Origin: Effusibacillus lacus
Lineage (GTDB): Bacteria > Bacillota > Bacilli > Tumebacillales > Effusibacillaceae
Length of the DNA stretch: 64,000 nucleotides
Direction of reading: 5' to 3'
Assembly: GCF_002335525.1 (NCBI RefSeq)
Contig: NZ_BDUF01000004.1
Span: 1 to 64,000 of the forward strand
The notes under the pieces are model-generated. The model searched no databases and was not told the DNA's origin. It saw only the letters and a program-made list of their open reading frames with translations. Shown here piece by piece: positions 26,598 to 35,359 of the stretch (positions within the stretch are counted from its first letter, which is position 1; each line of letters begins with the position of its first letter). The position numbers were made by a program, and so were the translations under genes.

Positions 26598-27719
26598 TCA
26601 TCTTCTTGACACATGGTGGTCTTCTACGGTATATCGCGAAAGATTCAAAAGTATACCCATAGCCATCATCTTGATGACCAGTGCACTGCCGCCGTATGTA
26701 ATGAACGGAAGCGGGATTCCCATTACGGGTATGGTGCCAGTGACCACGCCGATATTGATGACGACTGCAACCCCAATCATAGATGTAATGCCGACCGCCA
26801 TCAATGCGCCGAAACGATCGGGCAAACGGGCGGCAATGCGGCCGCCGCGCCAGATCAATATGGCAAACAGACTGATCAGAAAGACCCCGCCGATGATTCC
26901 CCATTCCTCGATAAAAATGGCGAATATAAAATCGGTATGCGGTTCCGGCAGATACAGAAATTTTTCGATGCTTCTCCCAAGGCCCTTTCCCATCCAACCG
27001 CCGGAAGCGATTGCGTACAAAGAGTGTGCCTGCTGAAAGCCCCAATCCTGCAGGTTCTCTTCTGCAAACGGATCCAGAAATGCAAGAACCCTTTGTCTTC
27101 TCCATTCGGAAGTGAAAATGAAAATGAAGGCCAGGAAGGTGGCCGGAAGCACCACTCTTGCCAGATGAAGAAGCGGTGTGCCTGCGGCGAACATAACCGC
27201 AAGAGCGGTTACCACAATCAGCGCAGCCGCGTCCATGTCCGGCTGCAATAGAACCAGAAAGGCAAACAGTCCGGTTATGACCATCGGCGGCACGATCCCT
27301 TTTTTGAAATCCTGGAGTTTGTCCTTTTTCTTGGTGAGAATGTGGGCGCAATAGATAATGATGGTCAAAGTGGCCACTTCAGACGGCTGAATGGAGAAAC
27401 TCCCCAACTGGATCCATCTGTGCACATCTTTCACCGGTTCAAAGACAAATACCAGCAACAGCATGAAGAAAGATCCCGGAAGCATCAGAACCAACAGTTT
27501 CCGCCAGTTCCAATAGGGCATGTTCATTGTAAGAAACAGAAAAAACAGGCCGATGATCGAAAATATGCACTGCCTGATGAAAAAATGGTTCGGAGAGACC
27601 CCGAGTTTTTGATACGCCCATATGATACTGGCGCTGTATATTGTCAAGAGTCCAATACTGACCAGCAGGAGGATGACGATCAGCAAGACGAAGTCGGGAC
27701 GATGACGGGTGGGATTCAT
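26598..27719 (-). CDS. SEDS-family peptidoglycan polymerase, FtsW/SpoVE-like
   Basis: A 373-residue protein with about ten membrane helices. The SEDS family polymerises lipid II glycan with a partner class B PBP. Diagnostic segments are IYSASI near the N-terminus, HRWIQLGSFSIQPSEV, GWMGKGLG and the C-terminal GTIPVMGIPLPFITYGGSAL. ATG 27719 has GGGGGAGAT upstream; the open frame continues into an unrelated repeat (27757-27793). A second SEDS gene lies at 61047-62216. Which one serves division, elongation or sporulation is not decidable here. Confidence 0.88.
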   Translation of the reverse strand: MNPTRHRPDFVLLIVILLLVSIGLLTIYSASIIWAYQKLGVSPNHFFIRQCIFSIIGLFFLFLTMNMPYWNWRKLLVLMLPGSFFMLLLVFVFEPVKDVHRWIQLGSFSIQPSEVATLTIIIYCAHILTKKKDKLQDFKKGIVPPMVITGLFAFLVLLQPDMDAAALIVVTALAVMFAAGTPLLHLARVVLPATFLAFIFIFTSEWRRQRVLAFLDPFAEENLQDWGFQQAHSLYAIASGGWMGKGLGRSIEKFLYLPEPHTDFIFAIFIEEWGIIGGVFLISLFAILIWRGGRIAARLPDRFGALMAVGITSMIGVAVVINIGVVTGTIPVMGIPLPFITYGGSALVIKMMAMGILLNLSRYTVEDHHVSRR

Positions 27720-27756
27720 CCGATCTCCCCCTTTTGGCAAATTCAATTTCTGCATT

Positions 27757-27793
27757 AAAGAATTATTCGACGTGAAGTCCCGAACCCCTTTCG
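27757..27793. repeat. Left 37-bp direct repeat of the catabolic island
   Basis: This stretch matches 59714-59750 at 35 of 37 positions, in the same orientation, including a perfect 24-bp block. On the minus strand it encodes RGSGLHVE-stop, the same C-terminus as the MFS gene at 59720-60952. It is therefore a detached copy of that gene's 3' end. Confidence 0.85.
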
Positions 27794-28165
27794 CCGGGCT
27801 GAAGTACATCATCGGAGGATTAAATTTCGAAAACACAAATTTTCAAAAAACTATTGACCGGTTGGTAGATGTCGTTATAAAATAATCACAACATATAAGG
27901 GACCCCCGCTGTAAATTGATAAAGCAAGATGGGTATGTTCAAATGGATTGTAAACGCTTACAAAAAACTTCGAACTGTTCATTTTTTCCCTTGACTTGAT
28001 TATCGTTTTTATTGAAAGAGCATCCGGTTTTGTCCTTTATTGCCCTGCCTTCTAACAGAATAGAATGGAAATGAATAAATATTGCTATAAGCATTTTTTG
28101 TAAACGTTTACAATCGTAAAGTGCAAAACCTTACAATGAATAATAAAAAGAAATTAGGTGGAGTT
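27794..28165 (+). promoter_or_regulatory. Control region of the LacI regulator gene
   Basis: No gene is seen. A promoter candidate is TTGACC (27854-27859), a 16-bp spacer and TATAAA (27876-27881). Two operator-like palindromes follow: TTGTAAACGCTTACAA (27948-27963) and the perfect TTGTAAACGTTTACAA (28098-28113), 150 bp apart. Both match LacI-family operators and also the CcpA cre consensus, so autoregulation and catabolite repression are both possible. Confidence 0.65.
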
Positions 28166-29218
28166 ATGAATTCAACAATCGTTGATATTGCAAAAAAGGC
28201 CGGAGTGTCTACCGCCACAGTTTCTAGAGTTATTAATAATTATCCTTTTGTAAAGGAATCGACAAGAAAAAAAGTTCTGAAAGTAATTGATGAGTTGAAT
28301 TATTATCCCGATTTGATTGCCAGAAGTATGGTTAAGGGAAGAACGTATAATATTGGTCTGATTGTAGGGGGGCTTGGCAATCCGTTTTTCGCTGAGACTG
28401 CTGAGGTGATTGTGAAGACGGCAGAACGATATAACTGTCATGTAACTTTATGCGTGACAGAAGAGAAGCCCTGGAAGATGGCAGAATATATTGATCTCTT
28501 GATTACAAAGCGCGTAGATGGAGTGATTATCGGTTCTGTTTTCAAAGATGATCCGATTAGCCGCCTCCGTGACAGCAAGATCCCTTATGTTCTTTATAAC
28601 CGCCGCAATGGTCATGAAGATGCGGATTACATAGTTCAAGACAACGTAAAGGGTTCTTTTGAAGCGGTTAAACATTTGATTCAGCTGGGCCATACGAGAG
28701 TCGGCATCTTACACGGCCCGCTTGCGTTCGACACGGTGGAAGGCAGGGTTGCAGGATACCGCCAAGCCCTGGATGCATTCAAGTTAAAAACCTTTGACCA
28801 TTTCGTTCATGAAATTGATTTTTCGGAACCGGAAAACAAAGTGCAGCAAGCAATGGATAAAATGTTCGGCGGAAAAATAAAACCGACGGCGATTTTTACC
28901 ACTGCAGATTTCTTGGCGCTCGATGCAATGGAATATTTATTGAACAAAAATTACCGCGTGCCGGAAGATGTGGCTTTAGCCAGCTTTGATAACCTCCGTC
29001 TGTCGGGACATAGTCTGATCAGCCTGACCACAGTAGGGCAACGAGCCGAAGAAATGGCAAGGCTGGCAGTCGAACGCCTTATGCAAAAGATTGAGAACAA
29101 GTTAAATGGCAATGAAAGTGAAGCCATAAGTCCGTGGAAAATCACTCTTCAACCTGAACTTGTGATTCGCCGCTCATGCGGCTCACATTTAAAAAGCTAT
29201 CAAAATTATCAACTATAA
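28166..29218 (+). CDS. LacI family transcriptional regulator
   Basis: A 350-residue regulator. The N-terminal LacI helix-turn-helix is TIVDIAKKAGVSTATVSRVINN, with the hinge LNYYPDLIARSMV, followed by a sugar-binding-protein-like domain. ATG 28166 is chosen because AGGTGGAG precedes it and the HTH starts at once. The gene heads the TRAP transporter operon (11-20 bp gap) and probably controls it through the palindromes at 27948, 28098 and 32751. The inducer is unknown; a sugar acid would fit the family and neighbours. Confidence 0.92.
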   Translation: MNSTIVDIAKKAGVSTATVSRVINNYPFVKESTRKKVLKVIDELNYYPDLIARSMVKGRTYNIGLIVGGLGNPFFAETAEVIVKTAERYNCHVTLCVTEEKPWKMAEYIDLLITKRVDGVIIGSVFKDDPISRLRDSKIPYVLYNRRNGHEDADYIVQDNVKGSFEAVKHLIQLGHTRVGILHGPLAFDTVEGRVAGYRQALDAFKLKTFDHFVHEIDFSEPENKVQQAMDKMFGGKIKPTAIFTTADFLALDAMEYLLNKNYRVPEDVALASFDNLRLSGHSLISLTTVGQRAEEMARLAVERLMQKIENKLNGNESEAISPWKITLQPELVIRRSCGSHLKSYQNYQL

Positions 29219-29237
29219 CTCTAGGGGGATGGAGTGC

Positions 29238-29804
29238 ATGGCGTTTGTGAGATGGGTGGATAAGGTAAACAAATGGCTCGAGATTCTGGTCGGATTGGCC
29301 CTTGGGGTGATGACCTTGGTGGTGTTTTATCAAGTGCTGGTTCGATTTTTTCTCACCTCATTTGGTGAGCAGATTTCCGCCCCTTGGACAGAAGAATTAG
29401 CTCGCTATCTTATGATTTGGCTCGTTTTTATAGGTGGAGCCGTGGCTGCGCGCAAAGCCGATTCAAATGCTGTTGAAGCATTGATTCACGCTGTTCCGCC
29501 TTTGGTTGGCAAACTGATAAAAATAGGTGCGCATATTACATCTCTTATTTTCTATGCTTGCATTTTTGTTATTGGTTTAGAATGGACACAATTCGGGCTC
29601 TCAGAAACGGCCCCGGTCATGAAAGTGCCAATGTCTTACGTATACTCCGCCATGTCAATTGGGGCAGGATTAATGATAGTAAATACGATTACAATCCTAG
29701 TCGATGCTTATGTGAATAAGAAAGACATTCGGGATACCTCAGACGAAGAAGTAGAAGCAGCGTTAGCGGATTATAAGAGCGATGGAAAGGAGGCAGCCGT
29801 ATGA
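29238..29804 (+). CDS. TRAP transporter small permease (DctQ)
   Basis: A 188-residue membrane protein with four helices, the small permease of a tripartite ATP-independent periplasmic transporter. WTEELARYLMIWLVFIGGAVAAR is the conserved DctQ segment. ATG 29238 is preferred because GGGGATGGAG sits before it; ATG 29229 touches the Shine-Dalgarno site. It overlaps the large permease by ATGA. Confidence 0.9.
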   Translation: MAFVRWVDKVNKWLEILVGLALGVMTLVVFYQVLVRFFLTSFGEQISAPWTEELARYLMIWLVFIGGAVAARKADSNAVEALIHAVPPLVGKLIKIGAHITSLIFYACIFVIGLEWTQFGLSETAPVMKVPMSYVYSAMSIGAGLMIVNTITILVDAYVNKKDIRDTSDEEVEAALADYKSDGKEAAV

Positions 29805-31081
29805 TTTCAACATTGTTCATTTCTCTTTTGATCTTTTTATTAATTAGCGTTCCCATTGCGGTTTGTTTGGGATTCTCATCCCTGGTGGCATTACAAGTGA
29901 AAGATCTTCCCCTCATTACTTTGGCTCAAAGCGTATTTGAAAGTTTGGACTCCTTTCCCCTGATGGCCATCCCCTTTTTTATCTTGGCAGGCAATCTGAT
30001 GCAGACTGGCGGCATGTCCAGACGTTTAATCAGACTGGCGAATGTTTTGGTGGGATGGTTCAGAGGCGGACTTGGTTCGGTGGCTGTGTTAACCGCCATG
30101 TTTTTTTCAACTATTTCGGGTTCGTCTGCTGCCACAACCGCAGCTATCGGTTCGACATTGATTCCGGAAATGGGGAAAAAGGGGTATCCAAAACCGTTTG
30201 CAACGGCAACCTGTGCTTCCGCCGGTGAGCTCGGAGTGATTATCCCTCCATCTATTCCGATGGTTGTTTACGGTCTTGTTGCGAATGTATCAATTGGCAG
30301 CCTGTTCATGGCCGGTTTTATCCCAGGCATTTTAATTGGTCTTTCCCTTATTTTGACCATTATCATTGTTGCGAGAGTGAAAGGTTTTGATATTGTTAAT
30401 CGTTCAAGCAAACGTCAATGGTTGAAAGATCTGTGGATTGCATTTACGGACTCATTTCTGGCCCTGGTCATGCCGGTGATTATTCTCGGGGGCATCTATA
30501 AAGGTGTGTTTACACCAACAGAGGCGGCTGTCATTGCGGTGGTTTACGGGTTTATCATTGGTATGTTTGTTTATCGTGAGATAAAATGGAAAGATTTAAT
30601 GCCCATTCTTGGAAAATCAGCTGTTTCAACCTCCATTATTATGTTGATTGTAGCTTATGCTTCAATTTTTGGTTACATCTTAACCGTGGAAGAAGTTCCA
30701 CAAAAACTCGGAAAAGCTATAGCACAATTTTCAGATAATCCGATTGTATTTTTACTGTTAGTCAATATCTTTTTGTTTATTACGGGAACGTTAATGGAAG
30801 CTTTAGTTACTATCATTATTGTTGCCCCAATTTTAGCGCCGATTGCTGTTCAATTTGGAATTGACCCGGTTCATTTCGGAATCATCATGGTGGTTAACGT
30901 AGCTATCGGAATGTTGACTCCACCGGTAGCAGTAAACCTGGTTGTCGCTTGTCAAATTGCCAATTTAAAAATGAGTCAATTGACTCGTCCTGTATTGCTC
31001 TTCTTAGGTGTTTTAACTCTTGATGTGTTAATCATCAGTTATGTGCCCTCCCTTTCTCTGTGGCTTCCATCATTTATGTAA
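29801..31081 (+). CDS. TRAP transporter large permease (DctM)
   Basis: A 426-residue, about 12-helix permease that couples solute import to a sodium gradient. Segments such as FSTISGSSAATTAAIGSTLIPEM and GELGVIIPPSIPMV are typical of DctM. It is translationally coupled to DctQ. The gene order here is Q-M-P, with the binding protein last, which is less common than P-Q-M. Confidence 0.93.
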   Translation: MISTLFISLLIFLLISVPIAVCLGFSSLVALQVKDLPLITLAQSVFESLDSFPLMAIPFFILAGNLMQTGGMSRRLIRLANVLVGWFRGGLGSVAVLTAMFFSTISGSSAATTAAIGSTLIPEMGKKGYPKPFATATCASAGELGVIIPPSIPMVVYGLVANVSIGSLFMAGFIPGILIGLSLILTIIIVARVKGFDIVNRSSKRQWLKDLWIAFTDSFLALVMPVIILGGIYKGVFTPTEAAVIAVVYGFIIGMFVYREIKWKDLMPILGKSAVSTSIIMLIVAYASIFGYILTVEEVPQKLGKAIAQFSDNPIVFLLLVNIFLFITGTLMEALVTIIIVAPILAPIAVQFGIDPVHFGIIMVVNVAIGMLTPPVAVNLVVACQIANLKMSQLTRPVLLFLGVLTLDVLIISYVPSLSLWLPSFM

Positions 31082-31236
31082 TAAGAGCAGGGAGTGTATA
31101 TATAAAATAATCGCAATATTGGGAATAGATCGAAGAGGAGGTGGATCCAAGTACATACAGATTGTTGGAAGGACAGACGGTGTCGCGGATGGATCAAGCA
31201 GTTTTTGGTTTTTTATGGAAAAGGAGGATTGAAATA

Positions 31237-32274
31237 ATGAAGAAAAAAGTGTTGACTGCCGCTTTGGCATCCGTGTTTACTCTGAGCACTATTCTGGTTG
31301 GATGTGGCAGTAACCCCACCAGTGCTCCGACCGAATCTAAAAAGTCTACAGAAGTTGTCGAATTAAACTTGGGTCATACCTTGTCGCCTCAAAGTCATTA
31401 TCAGGCGATGGCGACCAAACTGGCGGAACTTGCCGCCCAAAAGTCAAACGGAACTATTAAGATCAGTGTTTTTCCGCAATCTCAGCTGGGCGGCGAGGTG
31501 AAGATGATTCAGTCGGCTCGCACCGGTTCCATTGGAATGCTCGTTACGGCGCAGGCCCCGCTTGAGAACACGGTTAAGGAGTATTCAATCTTTGACCTGC
31601 CATACCTTTTCGACAGTATTGACCAGGCCAATCAAGTTCTCGGTGGCGAAGTCGGCAAAAAATATCTGGGCATGCTGCCGCAACATGGTCTGGTTGGTTT
31701 GGGATGGCTCTCCGTGATGGAACGAAACGTGTTCTCTTCAAAGCCAATTAAATCTGTCGACGATATAAAATCGTTTAAAATCCGGATTATGCAGTCGCCT
31801 GGCTATGTGAAGGCATATGAAGCGCTTGGCACTCAACCCACCCCGATGGCGTATTCCGAAGTGTATTTGTCGCTGCAGCAAGGAGTCGTTGACGGGGCGG
31901 ATACATCACCTGACCAGTTTGTAGAAGACAAATTTATTGAGGTATCAAAGTATTACAACAAAACAAAGGTTCATTACCTGCCGGCTCTTCTCATCATTTC
32001 GAAAGCAAAATGGGATAAGTTGACACCTGACCAGCAGAAGGTACTGCAAGAGGCAGCCAATGAAGCTCTGAAGTACGGAATTGACTACTACAAAAAGGCT
32101 TACGACGATTCCATTGAGAAAATGAAAAAAGCGGGTGTGCAGGTTACTGAACCGGATTTAACCCAGTTTAAGAAGGTGTCTGAGAAAACTTACGATCAAC
32201 TGCTGAAAGAAATCCCGGATGGAAAGAAACTGTTTGATGAAATCCAGGCGGCAAAGCAAAAGGCGGGTAAATAA
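31237..32274 (+). CDS. TRAP transporter solute-binding lipoprotein (DctP)
   Basis: A 345-residue lipoprotein. The signal peptide ends in LVGC with lipidated C23. The mature part matches DctP proteins: LNLGHTLSPQSHYQAMA, FPQSQLGGEVKMIQSARTG, and a central FKIRIMQSPGYVKAYEALGTQPTPM, where the arginine normally clamps the ligand carboxylate. The ligand should therefore be a carboxylic acid. AAAGGAGG precedes ATG 31237; the frame extends upstream without homology. Confidence 0.92.
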   Translation: MKKKVLTAALASVFTLSTILVGCGSNPTSAPTESKKSTEVVELNLGHTLSPQSHYQAMATKLAELAAQKSNGTIKISVFPQSQLGGEVKMIQSARTGSIGMLVTAQAPLENTVKEYSIFDLPYLFDSIDQANQVLGGEVGKKYLGMLPQHGLVGLGWLSVMERNVFSSKPIKSVDDIKSFKIRIMQSPGYVKAYEALGTQPTPMAYSEVYLSLQQGVVDGADTSPDQFVEDKFIEVSKYYNKTKVHYLPALLIISKAKWDKLTPDQQKVLQEAANEALKYGIDYYKKAYDDSIEKMKKAGVQVTEPDLTQFKKVSEKTYDQLLKEIPDGKKLFDEIQAAKQKAGK

Positions 32275-32311
32275 CAGAAGTAACAATGACGGAGAGAAAG
32301 GATGTTTTCCG

Positions 32312-32737
32312 GTGGCGAAACGACCTAACATGGATATTTTCAAACTTGGAGATACCGCTGAATTTTCCAAGACGGTAAGCGAATATGACGTTTACGGATT
32401 TGCCGGGATTGTAGGGGATTTTTACGGTGTTCATCTGAATGAAGAATTTGCCCAAAAAACCCGTTTTGGGAAGAGGATTGCCCAAGGGGCTCTATCGGTC
32501 GGTTTTCTGGCAACCGTCATGGGCTATATGGCTGCTCGCGTACCAGAACCTGGTGCCGTATCGTACCGTTATGACATTACTTTTACGGCTCCGGTGTATC
32601 TTGGCGACACGGTAACAGCCCGTCTGGATTTAATTGAGAAGGAAGAAGAGCGAAACACTTGCATTTTCAGGGCAACCGTAACCAATCAGGTGGGGGTTGT
32701 CGTGGCTGAAGGAAGAACGTATCTGAAAGTCTTGTAA
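32312..32737 (+). CDS. MaoC-like (R)-specific enoyl-CoA hydratase, copy 1
   Basis: A 141-residue hot-dog-fold protein. The hydratase motif GIVGDFYGVHLNEEFAQKTRFGKRIAQGAL contains the Asp/His catalytic pair of (R)-hydratases, although the usual D-x-N-P-x-H reads DFYGVH here. GTG 32312 is preceded by GAAAGGAT at 8 bp. It is likely to act on a short 2-enoyl-CoA or a related CoA ester. A second, more canonical copy is at 37760-38203. Confidence 0.8.
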   Translation: MAKRPNMDIFKLGDTAEFSKTVSEYDVYGFAGIVGDFYGVHLNEEFAQKTRFGKRIAQGALSVGFLATVMGYMAARVPEPGAVSYRYDITFTAPVYLGDTVTARLDLIEKEEERNTCIFRATVTNQVGVVVAEGRTYLKVL

Positions 32738-32750
32738 AAAACAAGTATAG

Positions 32751-32768
32751 ATTGTAAACGTTTGCAAT
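32751..32768 (+). promoter_or_regulatory. Third LacI/cre-type operator
   Basis: ATTGTAAACGTTTGCAAT is a near-palindrome of the same type as those at 27948 and 28098. It lies in the 91-bp gap before the flavoprotein gene, suggesting a regulated internal promoter or a cre roadblock. Confidence 0.6.
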
Positions 32769-32828
32769 TTTGCGTTTGCGCCGGCTAGTGGTTATGAGGG
32801 TTAGATTTAGAAGGAGTGACGCAAAAAA

Positions 32829-34589
32829 ATGGTCGTACAATGTGATGTCCTGGTCATCGGAGGAGGAGCCGCAGCAGGCCGGGCCGCGATAGAGGCACAC
32901 GACAATGGTGCTTCGGTGGTCGTTGTGATGAAAGGAGCTTTTGGAACAAGCGGCGCCAGCGCTTATAAGATCGCTGAAATTGCCGGTTATAATGTTGCCG
33001 ACGGAGTGGTGGATCCTGAGGACACTCCGGAGACACATTTTGCTGACATCATGAGAGCAGCCGCAGGGATGGCTGATCCCAAACTGGCTAAAATCTTGGC
33101 AGAGGAGGCCCCTCAATCCCTGAGGGGCTTAGAAAAAATGAATGTACCGTTTCACAAAGACGAAGACGGTAAATATTTTGAGGTTCTGGGCTGCTTTGCC
33201 ACAAAACCTCGCATGCACTTGATTCCCGGACATGCGGAACCGATTGTACACGAGCAAAAACGTGAGATTCTTGAACGCAAGATACCGATCTATGAGTGGA
33301 CCATACTCACTCGATTCTTGGTGGAAAAGAATCGGATCGTGGGAGCCATGGGAATCAATCGCGAAGGAAAAAACATTGTGTTTCATGCCAAGGCAGTGGT
33401 TATGGGTACGGGTGGAGCAGGTCAGCTTTTCTCCTATAATATTAACCCGGCTGATATTACAGGCGACGGCTACTCACTCGGTTTCCGAGCGGGTGCCGAG
33501 CTGATCAATATGGAGTTTATGCAGGTCGGTCCGGGGCTGATTTATCCTTGTAAAAATATGTTCAATTCGTGGCTATGGGCTCTTCATCCAAAAGTAACAA
33601 ATGGCCTCGGTGATGAGTTTATTCAAAACTATTTGCCGGAAGGAATGACCGTAGAGCGATGTATGGACCTTCGTTCCGGCCACTATCCTTTTTCCAGTTA
33701 TGACGGTTCGCAATGGATCGATATTGCCATCCAGACAGAGATAAAGGAAGGAAGAGGGGGGCCGCACGGTGGAGTAATCGTTGATTTTACAGGAGTCAGC
33801 GAAGAGGATCTGCCAAAAACGCCGCGTGGGGAAGAGCTTCGAAAATCCTGGAATATTACGGTAAAGTGGTTGCTTGAAAACCGCAATCTGGATCTCAGGA
33901 AGACACCTGTAGAAGTTGCCATCTTGGGTCATGCGATTAACGGCGGACTGCTCATTGATGAGAAGGCTCGCACAACAATCCAGGGACTTTTTGCCGCCGG
34001 GGAGACTGCAGGCGGACCACATGGTGCGGACCGGTTGGGCGGAAATATGATTCTTACCTGTCAGGTATATGGAAAGAGAGCCGGTCGTTTTGCCGCTGAA
34101 TATGCCAGCCAAAATGAGTTGTGTCCATTACCGATTCAACAGATTGAAGAGGAAAAAAATCGCCTGTTGATGATGAGCGTGAAAAAAGGGACAGTAAAGC
34201 CTCATCATATCAAAAAGGAATTGCAGGAAATCATGTGGCGCTACGTACTGGTTACGCGTAGTGAAGAAAGCTTGAACACAGCGATTGAAAAGCTCACCGC
34301 TCTGCGCGAAAAGTGTAAAAATGCTATGTCTATCAACAATAACAAAGAGTTAATGCATGCAATTGAGGCAGAAAATATGGTGTTGGTGGGAGAGATTATT
34401 TCCAGAGCAGCGAGGTTGAGAAAAGAAACAAGGGGAAGCCATTTCCGTGTGGACTACCCGCAACGAAACGATGAAAACTTCCTTTTCCGGGTTGTTAGCT
34501 GGCTTGAGGCAGATGAAATCAGACATCGCACGATTGCCAGTGATCCCGAAACGGTAAGGAGATATCCATATGAAATCGTCCACGTTTAA
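32829..34589 (+). CDS. SdhA/FrdA-like FAD flavoprotein, stand-alone
   Basis: A 586-residue flavoprotein of the succinate dehydrogenase/fumarate reductase/APS reductase superfamily. The FAD site GGGAAAG (11-17) is N-terminal. GTGGAGQLFSYN and the C-terminal GETAGGPHGADRLGGNM match the family, and a helical C-terminal domain is present. No iron-sulfur or membrane anchor subunit is encoded nearby, so it is not a normal respiratory complex. It probably oxidises or reduces a carboxylic acid or CoA ester of the island's pathway. AAGGAGTGA precedes the ATG, and the end overlaps the next gene by 20 bp. Confidence 0.8.
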   Translation: MVVQCDVLVIGGGAAAGRAAIEAHDNGASVVVVMKGAFGTSGASAYKIAEIAGYNVADGVVDPEDTPETHFADIMRAAAGMADPKLAKILAEEAPQSLRGLEKMNVPFHKDEDGKYFEVLGCFATKPRMHLIPGHAEPIVHEQKREILERKIPIYEWTILTRFLVEKNRIVGAMGINREGKNIVFHAKAVVMGTGGAGQLFSYNINPADITGDGYSLGFRAGAELINMEFMQVGPGLIYPCKNMFNSWLWALHPKVTNGLGDEFIQNYLPEGMTVERCMDLRSGHYPFSSYDGSQWIDIAIQTEIKEGRGGPHGGVIVDFTGVSEEDLPKTPRGEELRKSWNITVKWLLENRNLDLRKTPVEVAILGHAINGGLLIDEKARTTIQGLFAAGETAGGPHGADRLGGNMILTCQVYGKRAGRFAAEYASQNELCPLPIQQIEEEKNRLLMMSVKKGTVKPHHIKKELQEIMWRYVLVTRSEESLNTAIEKLTALREKCKNAMSINNNKELMHAIEAENMVLVGEIISRAARLRKETRGSHFRVDYPQRNDENFLFRVVSWLEADEIRHRTIASDPETVRRYPYEIVHV

Positions 34590-35355
34590 CACGCTTTTGA
34601 TTGAAACGGAAGGTGGGGTAATGGTTGCAACGATCAACCGCCCCGATAAACTCAATGCATTCAGTCCACAGGTTATGAAAGAATTAAATGAAATGCTGGA
34701 TCGTGCGGAAAAAGACGATGCGGTAAAAGCATTGGTGATAACAGGTGCCGGGGAAAAGGCGTTTGTGGTGGGAAACGATTTAACTCAACTGGCGGGGCTT
34801 GACACAATCGGTGCTTATGAACAAATGGTGGCCGGGCAAACTACGTTCCTTCGCATCCATGAATTTCCGAAACCGGTGATTGCAATGGTGAACGGATATG
34901 CTCTTGGAGGCGGATTTGAACTTGCTCTCTCGTGCGACATGATTATCGCTTCCGATAACGCCAAGTTCGGTTTTCCGGAAATTAATTTAAATACGATGCC
35001 GGGATGGGGTGGCACTCAACTCGCGGCGAAAAAACTCGGACTGAACCGGGCAAAAGAAATGATATTCACGGGTAACTACTACACAGCCGACAACTGCCGG
35101 GAATTCGGATTTGTCAACCGGGTGGTGCCAAAGGAACAATTGCGTGAAGTTACGATGGAACTCGCAAAAACGCTGGCCTCTAAAGAATCCTTTAGTTTAA
35201 AAATGGCTAAGCAATCTGTAAATCGTGGTGTGGAACTGGATTTGGCGGCCGGTTTTCGCTATGAGGCGCAAGCTTATTCCGTTAATTTCAGTGCCTCGCA
35301 TGCCAAGGCAGGATTTGAAGCTTTTCTAAACCGAAACAAGGAAAAGAAGGTGTAA
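34570..35355 (+). CDS. Enoyl-CoA hydratase/isomerase family protein
   Basis: A 261-residue crotonase-fold protein. The oxyanion-hole segments are GNDLTQLAG and MVNGYALGGGFELALSCDMIIAS, and the FGFPEINLNTMPGWGGTQ region carries the catalytic glutamate area. The typical A-F-(x)-A-G-x-D motif reads AFVVGNDL here, so activity may differ from plain hydration. It is tightly packed between the flavoprotein and the acyl-CoA dehydrogenase. Confidence 0.87.
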   Translation: MKSSTFNTLLIETEGGVMVATINRPDKLNAFSPQVMKELNEMLDRAEKDDAVKALVITGAGEKAFVVGNDLTQLAGLDTIGAYEQMVAGQTTFLRIHEFPKPVIAMVNGYALGGGFELALSCDMIIASDNAKFGFPEINLNTMPGWGGTQLAAKKLGLNRAKEMIFTGNYYTADNCREFGFVNRVVPKEQLREVTMELAKTLASKESFSLKMAKQSVNRGVELDLAAGFRYEAQAYSVNFSASHAKAGFEAFLNRNKEKKV

Positions 35356-35359
35356 TGCG

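Noticed and set aside
26569-27351. 260-codon minus-strand frame overlapping the ftsW-like gene
   Set aside because: Same strand but a different frame from the SEDS gene; the low-complexity arginine/serine-rich translation is typical of a frame shadow.
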